Made by a program: the position numbers and the translations under genes. Below, piece by piece: positions 54,926 through 63,349 of a DNA stretch of 64,000 nucleotides; the stretch's first letter is position 1; the number at the start of each line of letters is the position of its first letter. The DNA comes from Halobacillus litoralis (lineage in GTDB: Bacteria > Bacillota > Bacilli > Bacillales > Halobacillaceae), in contig NZ_WMEW01000012.1 in NCBI RefSeq assembly GCF_009856355.1, positions 1-64,000 of the forward strand, read 5' to 3'. Below the pieces are notes generated by a model that had not been told where the DNA came from, searched no databases, and worked only from the letters and a program-made list of their open reading frames with translations.

Positions 54926-56608
54926 TTGAGAAAACATCTGTTGGTGCTTTTCGGATTGATGTTTGTGCTTGTACTGGCAGCGTGCAGCGGCGGGGACAGC
55001 GAAACATCTTCTGAATCAGGGGAAGGTAATGAGGAAACATCAGAAGGAACAGAAGAAAGCAGTGCTTCGGGAGAACAGGAAATCACGATTACATCAAAAA
55101 GTGAGATCCCAAGCATGGACCCGTCCTTGATTACGGATTCCGTCGGATTCCAATGGGCAGGGGAAACCTACGAGGGACTTTACCGACTCGATGAAAACAG
55201 CCAGCTTGTCAACGGAATGGCGGAAAGCTCTGAAGTGAGCGAAGACGGCCTGACGTGGACATTCAACCTGCGTGACGCCGAATGGTCAAACGGCGACCCG
55301 GTTACCGCTGACGATTTCGTTTATGCGTGGAGAAGAGCGGTTGATCCGGAAGTGGGATCCGAGTACGGTCCATACTTCCTTGGTGGCATCATTAAAAATG
55401 CAACTGAAATCAGCAACGGTGAAGCTTCTCTGGAAGACCTCGGAGCAACAGCTGTCGATGATAAAACGCTTGAAGTCGAACTGGAAAAGCCGGTACCTTA
55501 CTTTGAGTCCATGACGGTCTTCATCACGTTCATGCCGCTCAATCAGGAGTATGTTGAAGAACAAGGGGACAAGTTCGCAACAGAAGCGGAATATACCATT
55601 TCCAACGGACCGTTCGAAATGACGGAATGGAGCCACGGGGAAGGCTGGTCCATTGAAAAGAGCGATTCCTACTGGGATAAAGATACAGTACAGCTTGAAA
55701 CAATCAATGCGAAAGTCGTCAAAGAAGTCTCGACCGGCGTGAACCTTTATGAGTCCGGTGAAATTGATCAAACAGAATTGAATGCTGAATTTGTGGATCA
55801 GTACCGTACCGACGAAGCATTTAACGTTGTTGAAAAACCATACTTATACTTCTTCAAGTTCAACCAGGAAAATAACGAGGCGCTTGCCAACGTTAACGTA
55901 CGTAAGGCCATTTCCTACGCGATCGACCGCCAGGGTCTTGTCGATGTCATCCTGAACGACGGATCGGTTCCTGCGGAAGGCTATGTACCATCCAACTTCG
56001 TGTCCATGCCGGACAGCGAGGAAGATTTCCGTGAAGCACAGGGACCACTTGTAGAGTCCAACGTAGAAAAAGCACAGGAGCACTGGAGTAAAGCTCTTGA
56101 GGAACTGGGAACAGACTCTGTTGAAATCGAACTGCTTGGCGATGATACCGGGACGTCCAAAGATGCGCTTGCCTACTACAAAGGACAGCTTGAGGAAAAC
56201 CTGGACGGCTTGACGATCAAGCTTATGGAAGTACCATTTAAGGAACGTGTCCGCCGTGACAACAATGCAGAATTCGAAATGGAAGCTGCGACTTGGGGAC
56301 CGGACTACGTCGACCCGAACACATACTTGAACATGTATCTGACAGATGGTCAGAACAACAACATGGCGTACTCCAGTGAAGAGTATGACAGCTTAATTGA
56401 AAAAGCCAACACCGAGTATGCTCAAGATCCAGCGAAGCGTTTCGAAACCTTCCTGGAAGCAGAGAAGCTTCTTCTTGAAGAAGATCAGGCTGTTGCTCCT
56501 ATTTATCAGGATGCAAAAGCTCAGCTGTTCCGCCCATCCATCAAAGGGGTGTATTCTACAGCGACAGGTCCTGAGTTCGAATTCAAGTGGGCTTACGTTG
56601 AAGAGTAA
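54926..56608 (+). CDS. Oligopeptide ABC transporter substrate-binding lipoprotein (OppA-like)
   Basis: 560-aa solute-binding protein, SBP_bac_5 family. The signal ends in the lipobox LAAC (Cys 20), followed by a Ser/Glu/Gly-rich linker and a DppA/OppA fold beginning ITITSKSEIPSMDPSL. LRDAEWSNGDPVTADDFVYA and AISYAIDRQGLV are typical. It is tethered outside the membrane and delivers peptides to an Opp permease. No permease or ATPase genes accompany it, so it must use one encoded elsewhere. The TTG start follows AGGGGGAG. Confidence 0.93.
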   Translation: MRKHLLVLFGLMFVLVLAACSGGDSETSSESGEGNEETSEGTEESSASGEQEITITSKSEIPSMDPSLITDSVGFQWAGETYEGLYRLDENSQLVNGMAESSEVSEDGLTWTFNLRDAEWSNGDPVTADDFVYAWRRAVDPEVGSEYGPYFLGGIIKNATEISNGEASLEDLGATAVDDKTLEVELEKPVPYFESMTVFITFMPLNQEYVEEQGDKFATEAEYTISNGPFEMTEWSHGEGWSIEKSDSYWDKDTVQLETINAKVVKEVSTGVNLYESGEIDQTELNAEFVDQYRTDEAFNVVEKPYLYFFKFNQENNEALANVNVRKAISYAIDRQGLVDVILNDGSVPAEGYVPSNFVSMPDSEEDFREAQGPLVESNVEKAQEHWSKALEELGTDSVEIELLGDDTGTSKDALAYYKGQLEENLDGLTIKLMEVPFKERVRRDNNAEFEMEAATWGPDYVDPNTYLNMYLTDGQNNNMAYSSEEYDSLIEKANTEYAQDPAKRFETFLEAEKLLLEEDQAVAPIYQDAKAQLFRPSIKGVYSTATGPEFEFKWAYVEE

Positions 56609-56623
56609 TAGATATCATAGAGA

Positions 56624-56652
56624 AAGCAGGAGCTATAAGCTCCTGCTTTTTT
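56624..56652 (+). terminator. Terminator of the OppA-like gene
   Basis: AGCAGGAGCT / AGCTCCTGCT stem with ATA loop and TTTTTT. A near-identical copy lies at 57027-57054. Confidence 0.93.
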
Positions 56653-56836
56653 ATATGTAGATAACCCCCATTTACCCCAACGCCTCCAGTCTTCCTTATT
56701 CAAGTAAAATGCTTTCGATTAGGGTAAGTGGACATCTCCCTACACGTATATAACACATCGTTCAGGGTTCCTGTCATGACCCGTACGGCATGTTCTTGTA
56801 AAACAAGGATCGTTTAGAGCCTTCATATCCTCCATC
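56653..56836. other. Gene-free spacer between the OppA terminator and repeat copy 5
   Basis: No gene, promoter or RNA recognised. Together with copy 5 it makes up a segment of about 400 bp bounded by nearly identical terminators. Confidence 0.5.
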
Positions 56837-56993
56837 ATTTGGTGAAGCCACGAGGAGCATTCGGTGGTGACGCCTGCGGGAACAGCACAGGTCGAAGATC
56901 CACTTGGGCAGGTGTTCTTTCTGCCCAAGTTAGCTGAGGCCGTGCCCGCGGCAGGCATCCACCGATAACCGGAACGTGACCGTTCACCCAAAT
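56837..56993 (+). repeat. Dispersed hairpin repeat, copy 5 (complete, extended)
   Basis: About 157 bp. The outer arms ATTTGGTGAA / TTCACCCAAAT extend the common unit. Inner CGGTGG / CCACCG and the perfect ACTTGGGCAG / CTGCCCAAGT stem are as in copy 2. It lies between two near-identical terminators. Confidence 0.85.
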
Positions 56994-57026
56994 GGTGGTC
57001 AAGGTTCCTCACTCACCAGCTTGAAA

Positions 57027-57054
57027 GGCAGGAGCGATAAGCTCCTGCTTTTTT
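57027..57054 (+). terminator. Duplicate of the OppA-gene terminator
   Basis: GCAGGAGC / GCTCCTGC stem then TTTTTTAC. Over about 31 bp it differs from the terminator at 56624-56652 by one substitution and one inserted base. No gene ends just before it. Confidence 0.85.
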
Positions 57055-57076
57055 ACTTTCATTTACACCCTCCCCC

Positions 57077-57106
57077 TTGAAATCCGGCCGGACCCCGCTG
57101 TATAGT
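57077..57106 (+). promoter_or_regulatory. Promoter of the YczE-type gene
   Basis: TTGAAA (57077-57082) and TATAGT (57101-57106), spacer 18 bp, about 30 bp before the start codon. Confidence 0.6.
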
Positions 57107-57135
57107 CTAAGGATAACGAGAAAAGGGGTGGTGTC

Positions 57136-57768
57136 ATGAAACGCCATTACATCCGGGGCTTGTATTATCTGGCAGGCCTTTTTATAATGACCGCCGGCAT
57201 TGCCTTGACGATTCAATCCTCGCTCGGTACCTCTCCTTTTGACGCGCTTCTTGTAGGACTGCACCGGACATTCGGATTGACGATTGGAAGCTGGGAGATC
57301 GTCGTCGGCCTGACGATGATCCTTTTTAATGCGGCGGCCTCCAGAAAAAAACCGGAACTTTTCGCGGTCATCACCTCACTGATGACTGGAGCGGGAATTG
57401 ATTTCTGGGTGTTTATTCTAAGAGAAACCGTCCAGCCGGAAACAGCGGCTGTGCAGTTTACCTGCCTGATCAGCGGCATGATCATTGCCGGCTTTGGTAT
57501 TGCGATGAATCTTCAGGCGGATTTCGCTCCGAACCCCTTTGACCGGATGATGCTTGTCATCAAGGATTTAACCGGATGGAACGTAACAATATCCAGAGCC
57601 TTCATCAGTATCATTCTTGTCATTCTGGCGGCCGTGTTCGGAGGGGCAGTCGGCATTGGTACGGTGATCATTACCATTTTCAGCGGCTATATCATTCACC
57701 TGTTTATGAAAATCATCGATCAGTTTGACCAACGCACCTTCCAGGCAGCTCCACTGAGAGAATCGTAG
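57136..57768 (+). CDS. YczE/YyaS-family membrane protein
   Basis: 210-aa integral membrane protein with about five helices. LAGLFIMTAGIALTIQSSLGTSPFDALLVGL and GFGIAMNLQADFAPNPFDRM repeat the SxLGxxPFD-like motif of the YczE/YyaS/YitT-related family. Function unknown; YczE in B. subtilis is linked to lipopeptide production in some strains. The start follows AAAAGGGGTGGTGTC. The last codons, LRES-stop, form half of a palindrome shared with hmp. Confidence 0.85.
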   Translation: MKRHYIRGLYYLAGLFIMTAGIALTIQSSLGTSPFDALLVGLHRTFGLTIGSWEIVVGLTMILFNAAASRKKPELFAVITSLMTGAGIDFWVFILRETVQPETAAVQFTCLISGMIIAGFGIAMNLQADFAPNPFDRMMLVIKDLTGWNVTISRAFISIILVILAAVFGGAVGIGTVIITIFSGYIIHLFMKIIDQFDQRTFQAAPLRES

Positions 57769-57785
57769 CGTTACGATTCTCTCAG
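57754..57785. terminator. Palindrome shared by the convergent gene ends (possible bidirectional terminator)
   Basis: CTGAGAGAATCGTA (57754-57767) and TACGATTCTCTCAG (57772-57785) are perfect 14-bp arms around GCGT. Each arm codes Leu-Arg-Glu-Ser and stop for its own gene. There is no T run on either side, so termination is only inferred. Confidence 0.55.
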
Positions 57786-58997
57786 CACCAACGCTTCCTG
57801 AGGACCGAAAAATTCATAATGCAGGGCATCTGCTTCAACGCCCCACTCCACAAGACTCCTGTATACAGCTGTCATAAATCCCTTCGGCCCGCAGAAGTAA
57901 AAGTCAGCGTCTTTGGGTACGGTCCGCTGAAGGACATCCAGATCAACGAAGCCCCGTTCATGAAACGCACCCGAACGGATGTCTTCCTCTGTCGGCTGTT
58001 CATAAACAAAACAGGCCTTCTTCTTCATCATGTCCTCTTTAAACGCATGGACATTGCCGTGCCTTGCAGCATGGACAACATAAACATCCCGCTCAGGCTG
58101 CCGTACTGCGGCTTCCTTCTGCATACTCATCAAAGGGGTCAACCCAGCCCCGCCGCTGATAAGAACAAGCGGACGCTTACGATCATCCAGATGAAAATCG
58201 CCGGCCGGGGCACTTACCGGAAGCCTATCTCCAACATGCACATGGTCATGCAGCCATGTCGAAACGATGCCGGCCGGCACGTGCTCCGAACCCGCTTCAC
58301 GCTTGACGGTGATCCTGAAATAATCATGACCGGGGGCATCAGATAAGCTGTACTGACGAAGGTGATCATAGGATTCTCCCTCAATCTGCGCTTTGACCGT
58401 AATATACTGGCCAGCTTTGTAACGGGGCAGCGGCTGCTGATCTACCGGTTTTAAATAAAAGGAAGTCATTTCATCACTTTCCTTCACCTTATCCACGACC
58501 TGCATGAATCGCCAGTCTGCCCAGCCCCCGTCCTGGTCCTCCGCTTCTTCATATAGATTCTTCTCCACATCAATGAATACACCGGCAATGACACCATAAG
58601 CCTCTCCCCAGGCTTCGAGGACTTCATCCGTTGCCTGATCTCCAAGTACTTCCTTCATCGCCTTCAAAAGATATTCACCAACAATCGGATAATGCTCCGG
58701 CTGCACATTCAGACTGCGGTGCTTTTCCGCAACAGTCCTTACCTGAGGAAGGACCGAGCCCAGGTTTTCAATGTGCCTGGCAGCCGCATAAACCATATTG
58801 GCCAAGGCTCGCGGCTGATCGCCAGCCCGCTGATGCGTCTGGTTGAATAGGTTTTTCAGCTCCGGATAATTTTCAAAAAGACGCTTGTAGAATAATGTCG
58901 TTATCGTCTCTCCATGATCCTCCAGCACAGGAACCGTTGCCTTAATAATCTGTATCGTTCTTTCATCAAGGGGATGTTTATCATGATTGGTCATCAT
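57771..58997 (-). CDS. hmp: Flavohemoglobin (nitric oxide dioxygenase)
   Basis: 408-aa enzyme that turns nitric oxide plus oxygen into nitrate using NADPH. A globin domain (about 5-150) has distal Tyr in TTLFYKRLF and proximal His in HIENLGSV or VAEKHRSLNVQPEHY. The FAD domain (about 160-265) has RQYSLSD; the NAD domain (270-400) has ISGGAGLTPLMSM and FYFCGPKGFM. The start follows GGAG. It is divergent from nsrR, with an operator overlapping its promoter. Confidence 0.96.
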   Translation of the reverse strand: MMTNHDKHPLDERTIQIIKATVPVLEDHGETITTLFYKRLFENYPELKNLFNQTHQRAGDQPRALANMVYAAARHIENLGSVLPQVRTVAEKHRSLNVQPEHYPIVGEYLLKAMKEVLGDQATDEVLEAWGEAYGVIAGVFIDVEKNLYEEAEDQDGGWADWRFMQVVDKVKESDEMTSFYLKPVDQQPLPRYKAGQYITVKAQIEGESYDHLRQYSLSDAPGHDYFRITVKREAGSEHVPAGIVSTWLHDHVHVGDRLPVSAPAGDFHLDDRKRPLVLISGGAGLTPLMSMQKEAAVRQPERDVYVVHAARHGNVHAFKEDMMKKKACFVYEQPTEEDIRSGAFHERGFVDLDVLQRTVPKDADFYFCGPKGFMTAVYRSLVEWGVEADALHYEFFGPQEALVLRES

Positions 58998-59011
58998 AAA
59001 AACTCCTTTAA

Positions 59012-59034
59012 AAGATGTATTTTGTATACACCTT
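59012..59034 (-). promoter_or_regulatory. NsrR-like operator of hmp
   Basis: AAGATGTATTT, one base, GTATACACCTT: the first half is identical to the 11-mer AAGATGYATTT of the known NsrR consensus and the second agrees at 7 of 11. It covers the hmp transcription start predicted from the promoter at 59036-59063. Confidence 0.75.
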
Positions 59035-59035
59035 T

Positions 59036-59063
59036 ATTGTAACGAAAGATCCGTCTTCTGCAA
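59036..59063 (-). promoter_or_regulatory. Promoter of hmp
   Basis: Minus-strand TTGCAG (59058-59063), 16 bp, TACAAT (59036-59041), directly upstream of the NsrR-like operator. Confidence 0.65.
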
Positions 59064-59174
59064 CACCTGTTCACTATAAATATTTGACGATTCGAAGGCA
59101 GATCCGCCCCTCATGTTCTTAGAAAAACGTATGGTATGATAAAGGAAATGGTAAAACATGAAGGGGTGCCTGTC

Positions 59175-59612
59175 ATGCAGCTGAAGAAATATACAGATTA
59201 TGCCCTGAGGGTGCTGATGTTTGCCGGGTCCAAAGAGGACGGTGCCCTGGCAAACAAAAAGGAAATCTCCGAGGTGTTTCACATATCCGAAAACCATCTG
59301 GGAAAAATCATTCATGAATTAAGCAGGCTTGGGTTGATCGAAACGATCCGGGGAAGATCCGGAGGGATCCGCCTGGCTGAAGACCCGAGGGACATTAACA
59401 TCGGAAGTGTTGTACGGGCGATGGAGGATAATTTCCATCTGCTGGAGTGCTTTGACTGTGGATCCAGCTACTGCGTCCTTACACCTGCGTGCCGGTTGAA
59501 ACAGGCGCTGCACGAAGCACTGGCTGCCTTCTTTCAAGTGCTTGACGGCTATACGCTGGAGGACCTGCTGGATAATAGGGGAGAGCTCCGGAAACTGATG
59601 GGCCTTTCCTGA
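59175..59612 (+). CDS. nsrR: Nitric-oxide-sensing Rrf2-family repressor
   Basis: 145-aa Rrf2 regulator. The winged helix (ISEVFHISENHLGKIIHELS, about 31-50) is followed by a cysteine region with Cys92, 95, 100 and 106. Cys92, 100 and 106 fit the three [Fe-S] ligands of NsrR. Nitric oxide destroys or nitrosylates the cluster and lifts repression, here presumably of the divergent hmp. ATG 59175 follows AAGGGGTG and gives the normal MQLKKYTDYALRVL. IscR-type regulation is excluded by cysteine spacing and context. Confidence 0.93.
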   Translation: MQLKKYTDYALRVLMFAGSKEDGALANKKEISEVFHISENHLGKIIHELSRLGLIETIRGRSGGIRLAEDPRDINIGSVVRAMEDNFHLLECFDCGSSYCVLTPACRLKQALHEALAAFFQVLDGYTLEDLLDNRGELRKLMGLS

Positions 59613-59615
59613 ATA

Positions 59616-59655
59616 TAAAAAAACCGTGAAGTCTAAGAAGACTTCACGGTTTTTA
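59616..59655 (+). terminator. Bidirectional terminator between nsrR and rpsR
   Basis: AAAAACCGTGAAGTCT / AGACTTCACGGTTTTT, perfect 16-bp arms around AAGA. It ends both nsrR and the rpsF-ssb-rpsR operon. Confidence 0.95.
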
Positions 59656-59667
59656 GTAACGCTGCTA

Positions 59668-59895
59668 TTACTCAGTAGAGTAAGGAAGCAGGGCCATTTG
59701 ACGAGAGCGTTTGATCGCTTTTGTCAATTTACGCTGATATTTAGCAGAAGTTCCAGTTACTCGACGAGGAAGAATCTTTCCACGGTCAGAGACGAAACGT
59801 TTCAGCAAATCAACATCTTTATAGTCGATGTGTGTGATTCCGTTAGCTGTGAAGAAACACACCTTTTTACGTTTTCCGCGTCCACGACGTGCCAT
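59668..59895 (-). CDS. rpsR: 30S ribosomal protein S18
   Basis: 75-aa S18. [22 protein letters not shown] and [20 protein letters not shown] are the family signature; it pairs with S6 on the platform of the small subunit. Last gene of the rpsF-ssb-rpsR operon, 21 bp after ssb. Confidence 0.98.
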   Translation of the reverse strand: MARRGRGKRKKVCFFTANGITHIDYKDVDLLKRFVSDRGKILPRRVTGTSAKYQRKLTKAIKRSRQMALLPYSTE

Positions 59896-59916
59896 GTAGC
59901 ATTCACTCCCTTCTGA

Positions 59917-60405
59917 TTAAAATGGTAGATCGTCGTCTGATATATCGATGGGTTCCCCATTATCTGCGAATGGGTCATCATTACGTTGGTTATTGTTATT
60001 GGAACCGAAGTTGTTTCCTGATGGTTGATTCTGATTTGGCTGGTATCCTGAACCTCCACGGTTTCCTCCGCCCTGCGAAGAGCCACCCTTGGATTCAAGG
60101 AATTGTACGCTGTCTGCAACGACTTCGGTTACAAACACACGCTTGCCTTCCTGATTGTCGAAACTGCGGGACTGTAGACGTCCGTCCACTCCGACAAGAC
60201 TGCCTTTACTCATAAAGTTCGCAAGGTTCTCCGCTGCTCGTCTCCAAACGACACAGTTAATGAAATCGGCATCGCGATCTCCCTGATTGTTTGAGAACGG
60301 GCGGTTCACAGCGATCGTAAAGTTGGCGACAGCTACTCCGTTTGGCGTATAGCGTAAATCAGGATCCTTCGTCAATCTGCCGGCTAATACGACACGATTT
60401 AACAC
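59917..60405 (-). CDS. ssb: Single-stranded DNA-binding protein
   Basis: 162-aa SSB. The OB fold ([20 protein letters not shown], about 1-105) is followed by a flexible Gly/Asn/Gln tail and the acidic tip ISDDDLPF, which contacts replication and repair partners. GTG 60405 is eight bases from AAGGAG and gives the normal N-terminus. Middle gene of the rpsF operon. Confidence 0.97.
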   Translation of the reverse strand: MLNRVVLAGRLTKDPDLRYTPNGVAVANFTIAVNRPFSNNQGDRDADFINCVVWRRAAENLANFMSKGSLVGVDGRLQSRSFDNQEGKRVFVTEVVADSVQFLESKGGSSQGGGNRGGSGYQPNQNQPSGNNFGSNNNNQRNDDPFADNGEPIDISDDDLPF

Positions 60406-60417
60406 CAGAACCACTCC

Positions 60418-60711
60418 TTATTTGTCATCTTCGCGTACTGCGATGTGGCGGATAATATCATCCGTGAACTTCGCCTGACGGTCGAATTCGTTGATCGCTT
60501 CACGTGTACCGTTGAAATCAACTGTTACGTAGATTCCATCACGGTGGTCGTTAATTTCATAAGCAAGACGGCGCTTGCCTAGTTCTTTAACTTCTTCGAT
60601 CTCCGCTCCGTTATCTGTAAGGATTTTGCTGAAACGATCTTTGACAGATGTTTTCGCTTCCTCCTCGATATCTGGGCGGATGATATACATGATTTCGTAT
60701 TTTCTACTCAT
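60418..60711 (-). CDS. rpsF: 30S ribosomal protein S6
   Basis: 97-aa S6: [19 protein letters not shown] and [20 protein letters not shown] are conserved. First gene of the operon; GGAGGTGAAAACGG precedes the start. Its product with S18 can regulate the operon through the leader at 60725-60775. Confidence 0.98.
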   Translation of the reverse strand: MSRKYEIMYIIRPDIEEEAKTSVKDRFSKILTDNGAEIEEVKELGKRRLAYEINDHRDGIYVTVDFNGTREAINEFDRQAKFTDDIIRHIAVREDDK

Positions 60712-60724
60712 CCGTTTTCACCTC

Positions 60725-60775
60725 CTTATGGACTTAACGGCTCCTTTTTCGTAAAGAGGAGCAAGGAGTAATTCG
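60725..60775 (-). promoter_or_regulatory. Candidate S6:S18 autoregulatory leader of rpsF
   Basis: On the minus strand GCTCCT...AGGAGC forms a hairpin directly followed by CCGTTAAGTCC, close to the ribosome site. A CCG in a bulge or flank of such a hairpin is the hallmark of the S6:S18-binding leader found before rpsF in many bacteria. The fold is my reading, not a computed one. Confidence 0.45.
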
Positions 60776-60796
60776 TTTAATTACTCACAATATAGT

Positions 60797-60825
60797 ATTG
60801 TAACAAACTTGTCCTCACTTTACAA
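60797..60825 (-). promoter_or_regulatory. SigA promoter of the rpsF-ssb-rpsR operon
   Basis: Minus-strand TTGTAA (60820-60825) and TACAAT (60797-60802), 17-bp spacer. Confidence 0.78.
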
Positions 60826-60847
60826 CCTTTTGTGGAAGGATCCCCGC

Positions 60848-61945
60848 TTATACGTTGAAACGGAAATGGATGACGTCACCGTCTTTGACCAGATATTCTT
60901 TTCCTTCAAGGCGGACACGGCCGCGGTCACGGGCCACACCCATGGTTCCTGCATCGACCAGATCCTCATAGGAAACCGTCTCCGCACGGATAAAGCCGCG
61001 CTCGAAGTCCGTATGAATGATTCCGGCCGCCTGCGGAGCGGTCATGCCTTCCTTAAAGGTCCAGGCACGCACTTCCTGTTCGCCGGCTGTAAAATACGTC
61101 GCCAGGCCGAGCAGGTTATACGTCGCTTTGATCAATTGATCGAGGCCGGATTCCTCAATACCAAGATCGTCCAGGAATTCGTCCTTTTCATCACCATCAA
61201 GTTCAGCGATTTCAGATTCGATTTTCGCACAGACAACAATGACTTCCGCGTTTTCCTTGGCTGCAAATTCACGGATCTGCTTCACTTTGTCATTGTCCCC
61301 TCCGCCAATCTCATCTTCACTTACGTTGGCAACATAGAGGATAGGCTTGGAAGTTAAAAGATGGAGACCTTTCACGACTTTCTGCTCGTCCGTGCTGAAG
61401 TCTACCGCACGGGCCGGTGTTTCAGCTTCCAATGCTTCCTTCAGCTTTTCAAGGACAGCATATTCAGCAACGGCGTCCTTGTCCTTCTGACGGGCAAGCT
61501 TAGCCACACGGTCCAGACGTTTCGAAACCGTTTCAAGGTCAGCAAGGATCAGCTCGAGGTTGATCGTTTCGATATCCGTGATCGGATCGACCTGACCGGA
61601 TACGTGGGTGATATTTTCATCTTCGAATGCGCGCACAACGTGGCAGATCGCATCCACCTGGCGGATATGGGAGAGGAACTGGTTGCCGAGACCTTCTCCT
61701 TTACTTGCGCCTTTTACGATGCCGGCGATATCCGTAAACTCAAATGCAGTCGGAACGGTTTTCTTAGGGTTCACAAGCTCAGTCAGCTTTTCAAGCCGGG
61801 AATCCGGTACTTCCACGATCCCGACGTTCGGATCTATTGTGGCGAACGGATAGTTGGCTGATAAGGCGCCTGCCTGTGTAATTGCGTTAAACAACGTAGA
61901 TTTCCCTACGTTCGGTAAACCTACGATTCCAGCTGTTAGTGCCAT
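60848..61945 (-). CDS. ychF: Ribosome-binding ATPase YchF
   Basis: 365-aa Obg-related P-loop protein that prefers ATP. Walker A GLPNVGKSTLFNAIT (residues 8-22), switch region EFTDIAGIVKGASKGEGLGN, a coiled-coil insertion (about 125-200) and a C-terminal TGS domain (FTAGEQEVRAWTF to DVIHFRFNV) are complete. It binds ribosomes and affects stress responses. It lies next to the rpsF operon as in Bacillus (yyaF). Confidence 0.97.
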   Translation of the reverse strand: MALTAGIVGLPNVGKSTLFNAITQAGALSANYPFATIDPNVGIVEVPDSRLEKLTELVNPKKTVPTAFEFTDIAGIVKGASKGEGLGNQFLSHIRQVDAICHVVRAFEDENITHVSGQVDPITDIETINLELILADLETVSKRLDRVAKLARQKDKDAVAEYAVLEKLKEALEAETPARAVDFSTDEQKVVKGLHLLTSKPILYVANVSEDEIGGGDNDKVKQIREFAAKENAEVIVVCAKIESEIAELDGDEKDEFLDDLGIEESGLDQLIKATYNLLGLATYFTAGEQEVRAWTFKEGMTAPQAAGIIHTDFERGFIRAETVSYEDLVDAGTMGVARDRGRVRLEGKEYLVKDGDVIHFRFNV

Positions 61946-62151
61946 ATGAGACTTTCACTCCTTAAGGATTTACATACATGCATGTTAGTCCATTTTATTA
62001 TAGATTCTGTACTTGAAAATAACAACCTGAGCCTTCCCGGCCTTACAGGGAAAAACACTGTCCAAAAGTCCATTTTCCACTATAACAAATTCACCCTTCG
62101 TTTAGAAACAGACCGGATAATGGAAGTTTGCCCGGTTTTCACACCTTCCAT

Positions 62152-62181
62152 AAAAAAACTCTCCCCGGTTAAAGGGAGAGC
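62152..62181 (-). terminator. Terminator after the DUF951 gene
   Basis: CTCTCCC / GGGAGAG stem with an 8-nt loop and seven T on the minus strand, ending the mscS-DUF951 unit. Confidence 0.88.
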
Positions 62182-62187
62182 CGTCGT

Positions 62188-62382
62188 TCATTCACTCGGT
62201 TCCAGCACTTTCTTCATCTTCGTTTCGAATTTCCGGCGCGGGACGAGAACGCTGTGCCCGCAGCCTTCACATTTGATACGGATGTCCGCGCCCATACGGA
62301 TGATTTTCCAGCGGTTTTCGCCGCACGGGTGGGGTTTTTTCATCTCCACCACATCATTAAGTTCATAGGATTTGTCTGCCAT
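62188..62382 (-). CDS. DUF951 domain protein
   Basis: 64-aa basic protein. MADKSYELNDVVEMKKPHPC and IKCEGCGHSVLVPRRKFE are typical of DUF951; the three cysteines (PHPCG, KCEGC) suggest a zinc site or nucleic-acid role. The start follows AAGGAGGAG. It is 14 bp downstream of the MscS-type gene and upstream of ychF, the usual Firmicute arrangement. Confidence 0.92.
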   Translation of the reverse strand: MADKSYELNDVVEMKKPHPCGENRWKIIRMGADIRIKCEGCGHSVLVPRRKFETKMKKVLEPSE

Positions 62383-62396
62383 AATTGTGCTCCTCC

Positions 62397-63299
62397 TTAT
62401 TGATCAGCCGCTTCAGCCTCGTCATGACGGGAATACATGACCATGCGTGGAAACGGAATTTCAATGCCTTCCTGATTGAGCCGGGTTTTCACTTCTTTAC
62501 GGATCACCCGTGCCACTGCCCAGTGCTCCATCGGGTTGACCTCAGCGATTACACGCATCACAACTTCAGAGGCACCGAGGTTTTGTACGCCTAGCAGCTC
62601 CGGCACAGTGATGATTTCCTCATAACGTTCGGGCAGCTCTTCAAGCAGTTTTGAAATGACCTGCTCGGCCCGTTCGATATCCTCTTCATAGGCGACTTTC
62701 ACATCGACGACCGCCACACTGTTATGCATCGAATAGTTGGTCACCTGAGTGACATTGCCGTTCGGCAGGATATGGACCTCACCCGTCCACGCTTTCACCT
62801 TACACGTCCGGAGACCGACCTCTTCAACAAAGCCTTCGACGCCGGATGTCTGGATATAGTCGCCGACAGAAAACTGGTCCTCAAAGATAATGAAGAAACC
62901 GGAAATCACGTCGCGCACAAGGTTCTGGGCACCAAAGCCGATCGCAAGACCCGCCACACCGGCACCGGCAAGGAGTGCGGCGATGTTGATCGTCAGCGTC
63001 TCCAGAATCATAATAAACGCGACGAAATATACGACATAGGACAAGGCGTTCACAACCAGCTTGTTCAGCGTAGCTTCCCGGCGCTGGGTAATTTGAAAAG
63101 GCCCCCGGCGTTTATTCGCGAAAAACTGCGCAATCAACCCACGTCCGATCCGGATGATCAGCAGCGATAACAGAATGATCATGATGATCTTTAAAGCGCC
63201 GATCCCGTAACTCCACCAAATCTCCGGATCTTTGACATAACTGACGAGTTCCTCCCACTGTGTTTTTGCATCTTCCACAGCTTTCGTTGGTTCACTCAC
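62397..63299 (-). CDS. Small-conductance mechanosensitive channel (MscS family)
   Basis: 300-aa channel. Three N-terminal membrane helices (to about 130) end in the pore-lining TM3 (AALLAGAGVAGLAIGFGAQNLV), followed by the beta domain (DQFSVGDYIQ) and the cytoplasmic cage (to about 290). It should open on hypo-osmotic shock and release solutes. The GTG start has GGAGGG at good spacing. YkuT-like in B. subtilis. First gene of a unit with DUF951. Confidence 0.93.
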   Translation of the reverse strand: MSEPTKAVEDAKTQWEELVSYVKDPEIWWSYGIGALKIIMIILLSLLIIRIGRGLIAQFFANKRRGPFQITQRREATLNKLVVNALSYVVYFVAFIMILETLTINIAALLAGAGVAGLAIGFGAQNLVRDVISGFFIIFEDQFSVGDYIQTSGVEGFVEEVGLRTCKVKAWTGEVHILPNGNVTQVTNYSMHNSVAVVDVKVAYEEDIERAEQVISKLLEELPERYEEIITVPELLGVQNLGASEVVMRVIAEVNPMEHWAVARVIRKEVKTRLNQEGIEIPFPRMVMYSRHDEAEAADQ

Positions 63300-63349
63300 C
63301 GCATTCCCTCCTGTACGTCAATGAATATGACATTCATTTTAACAGGTTT

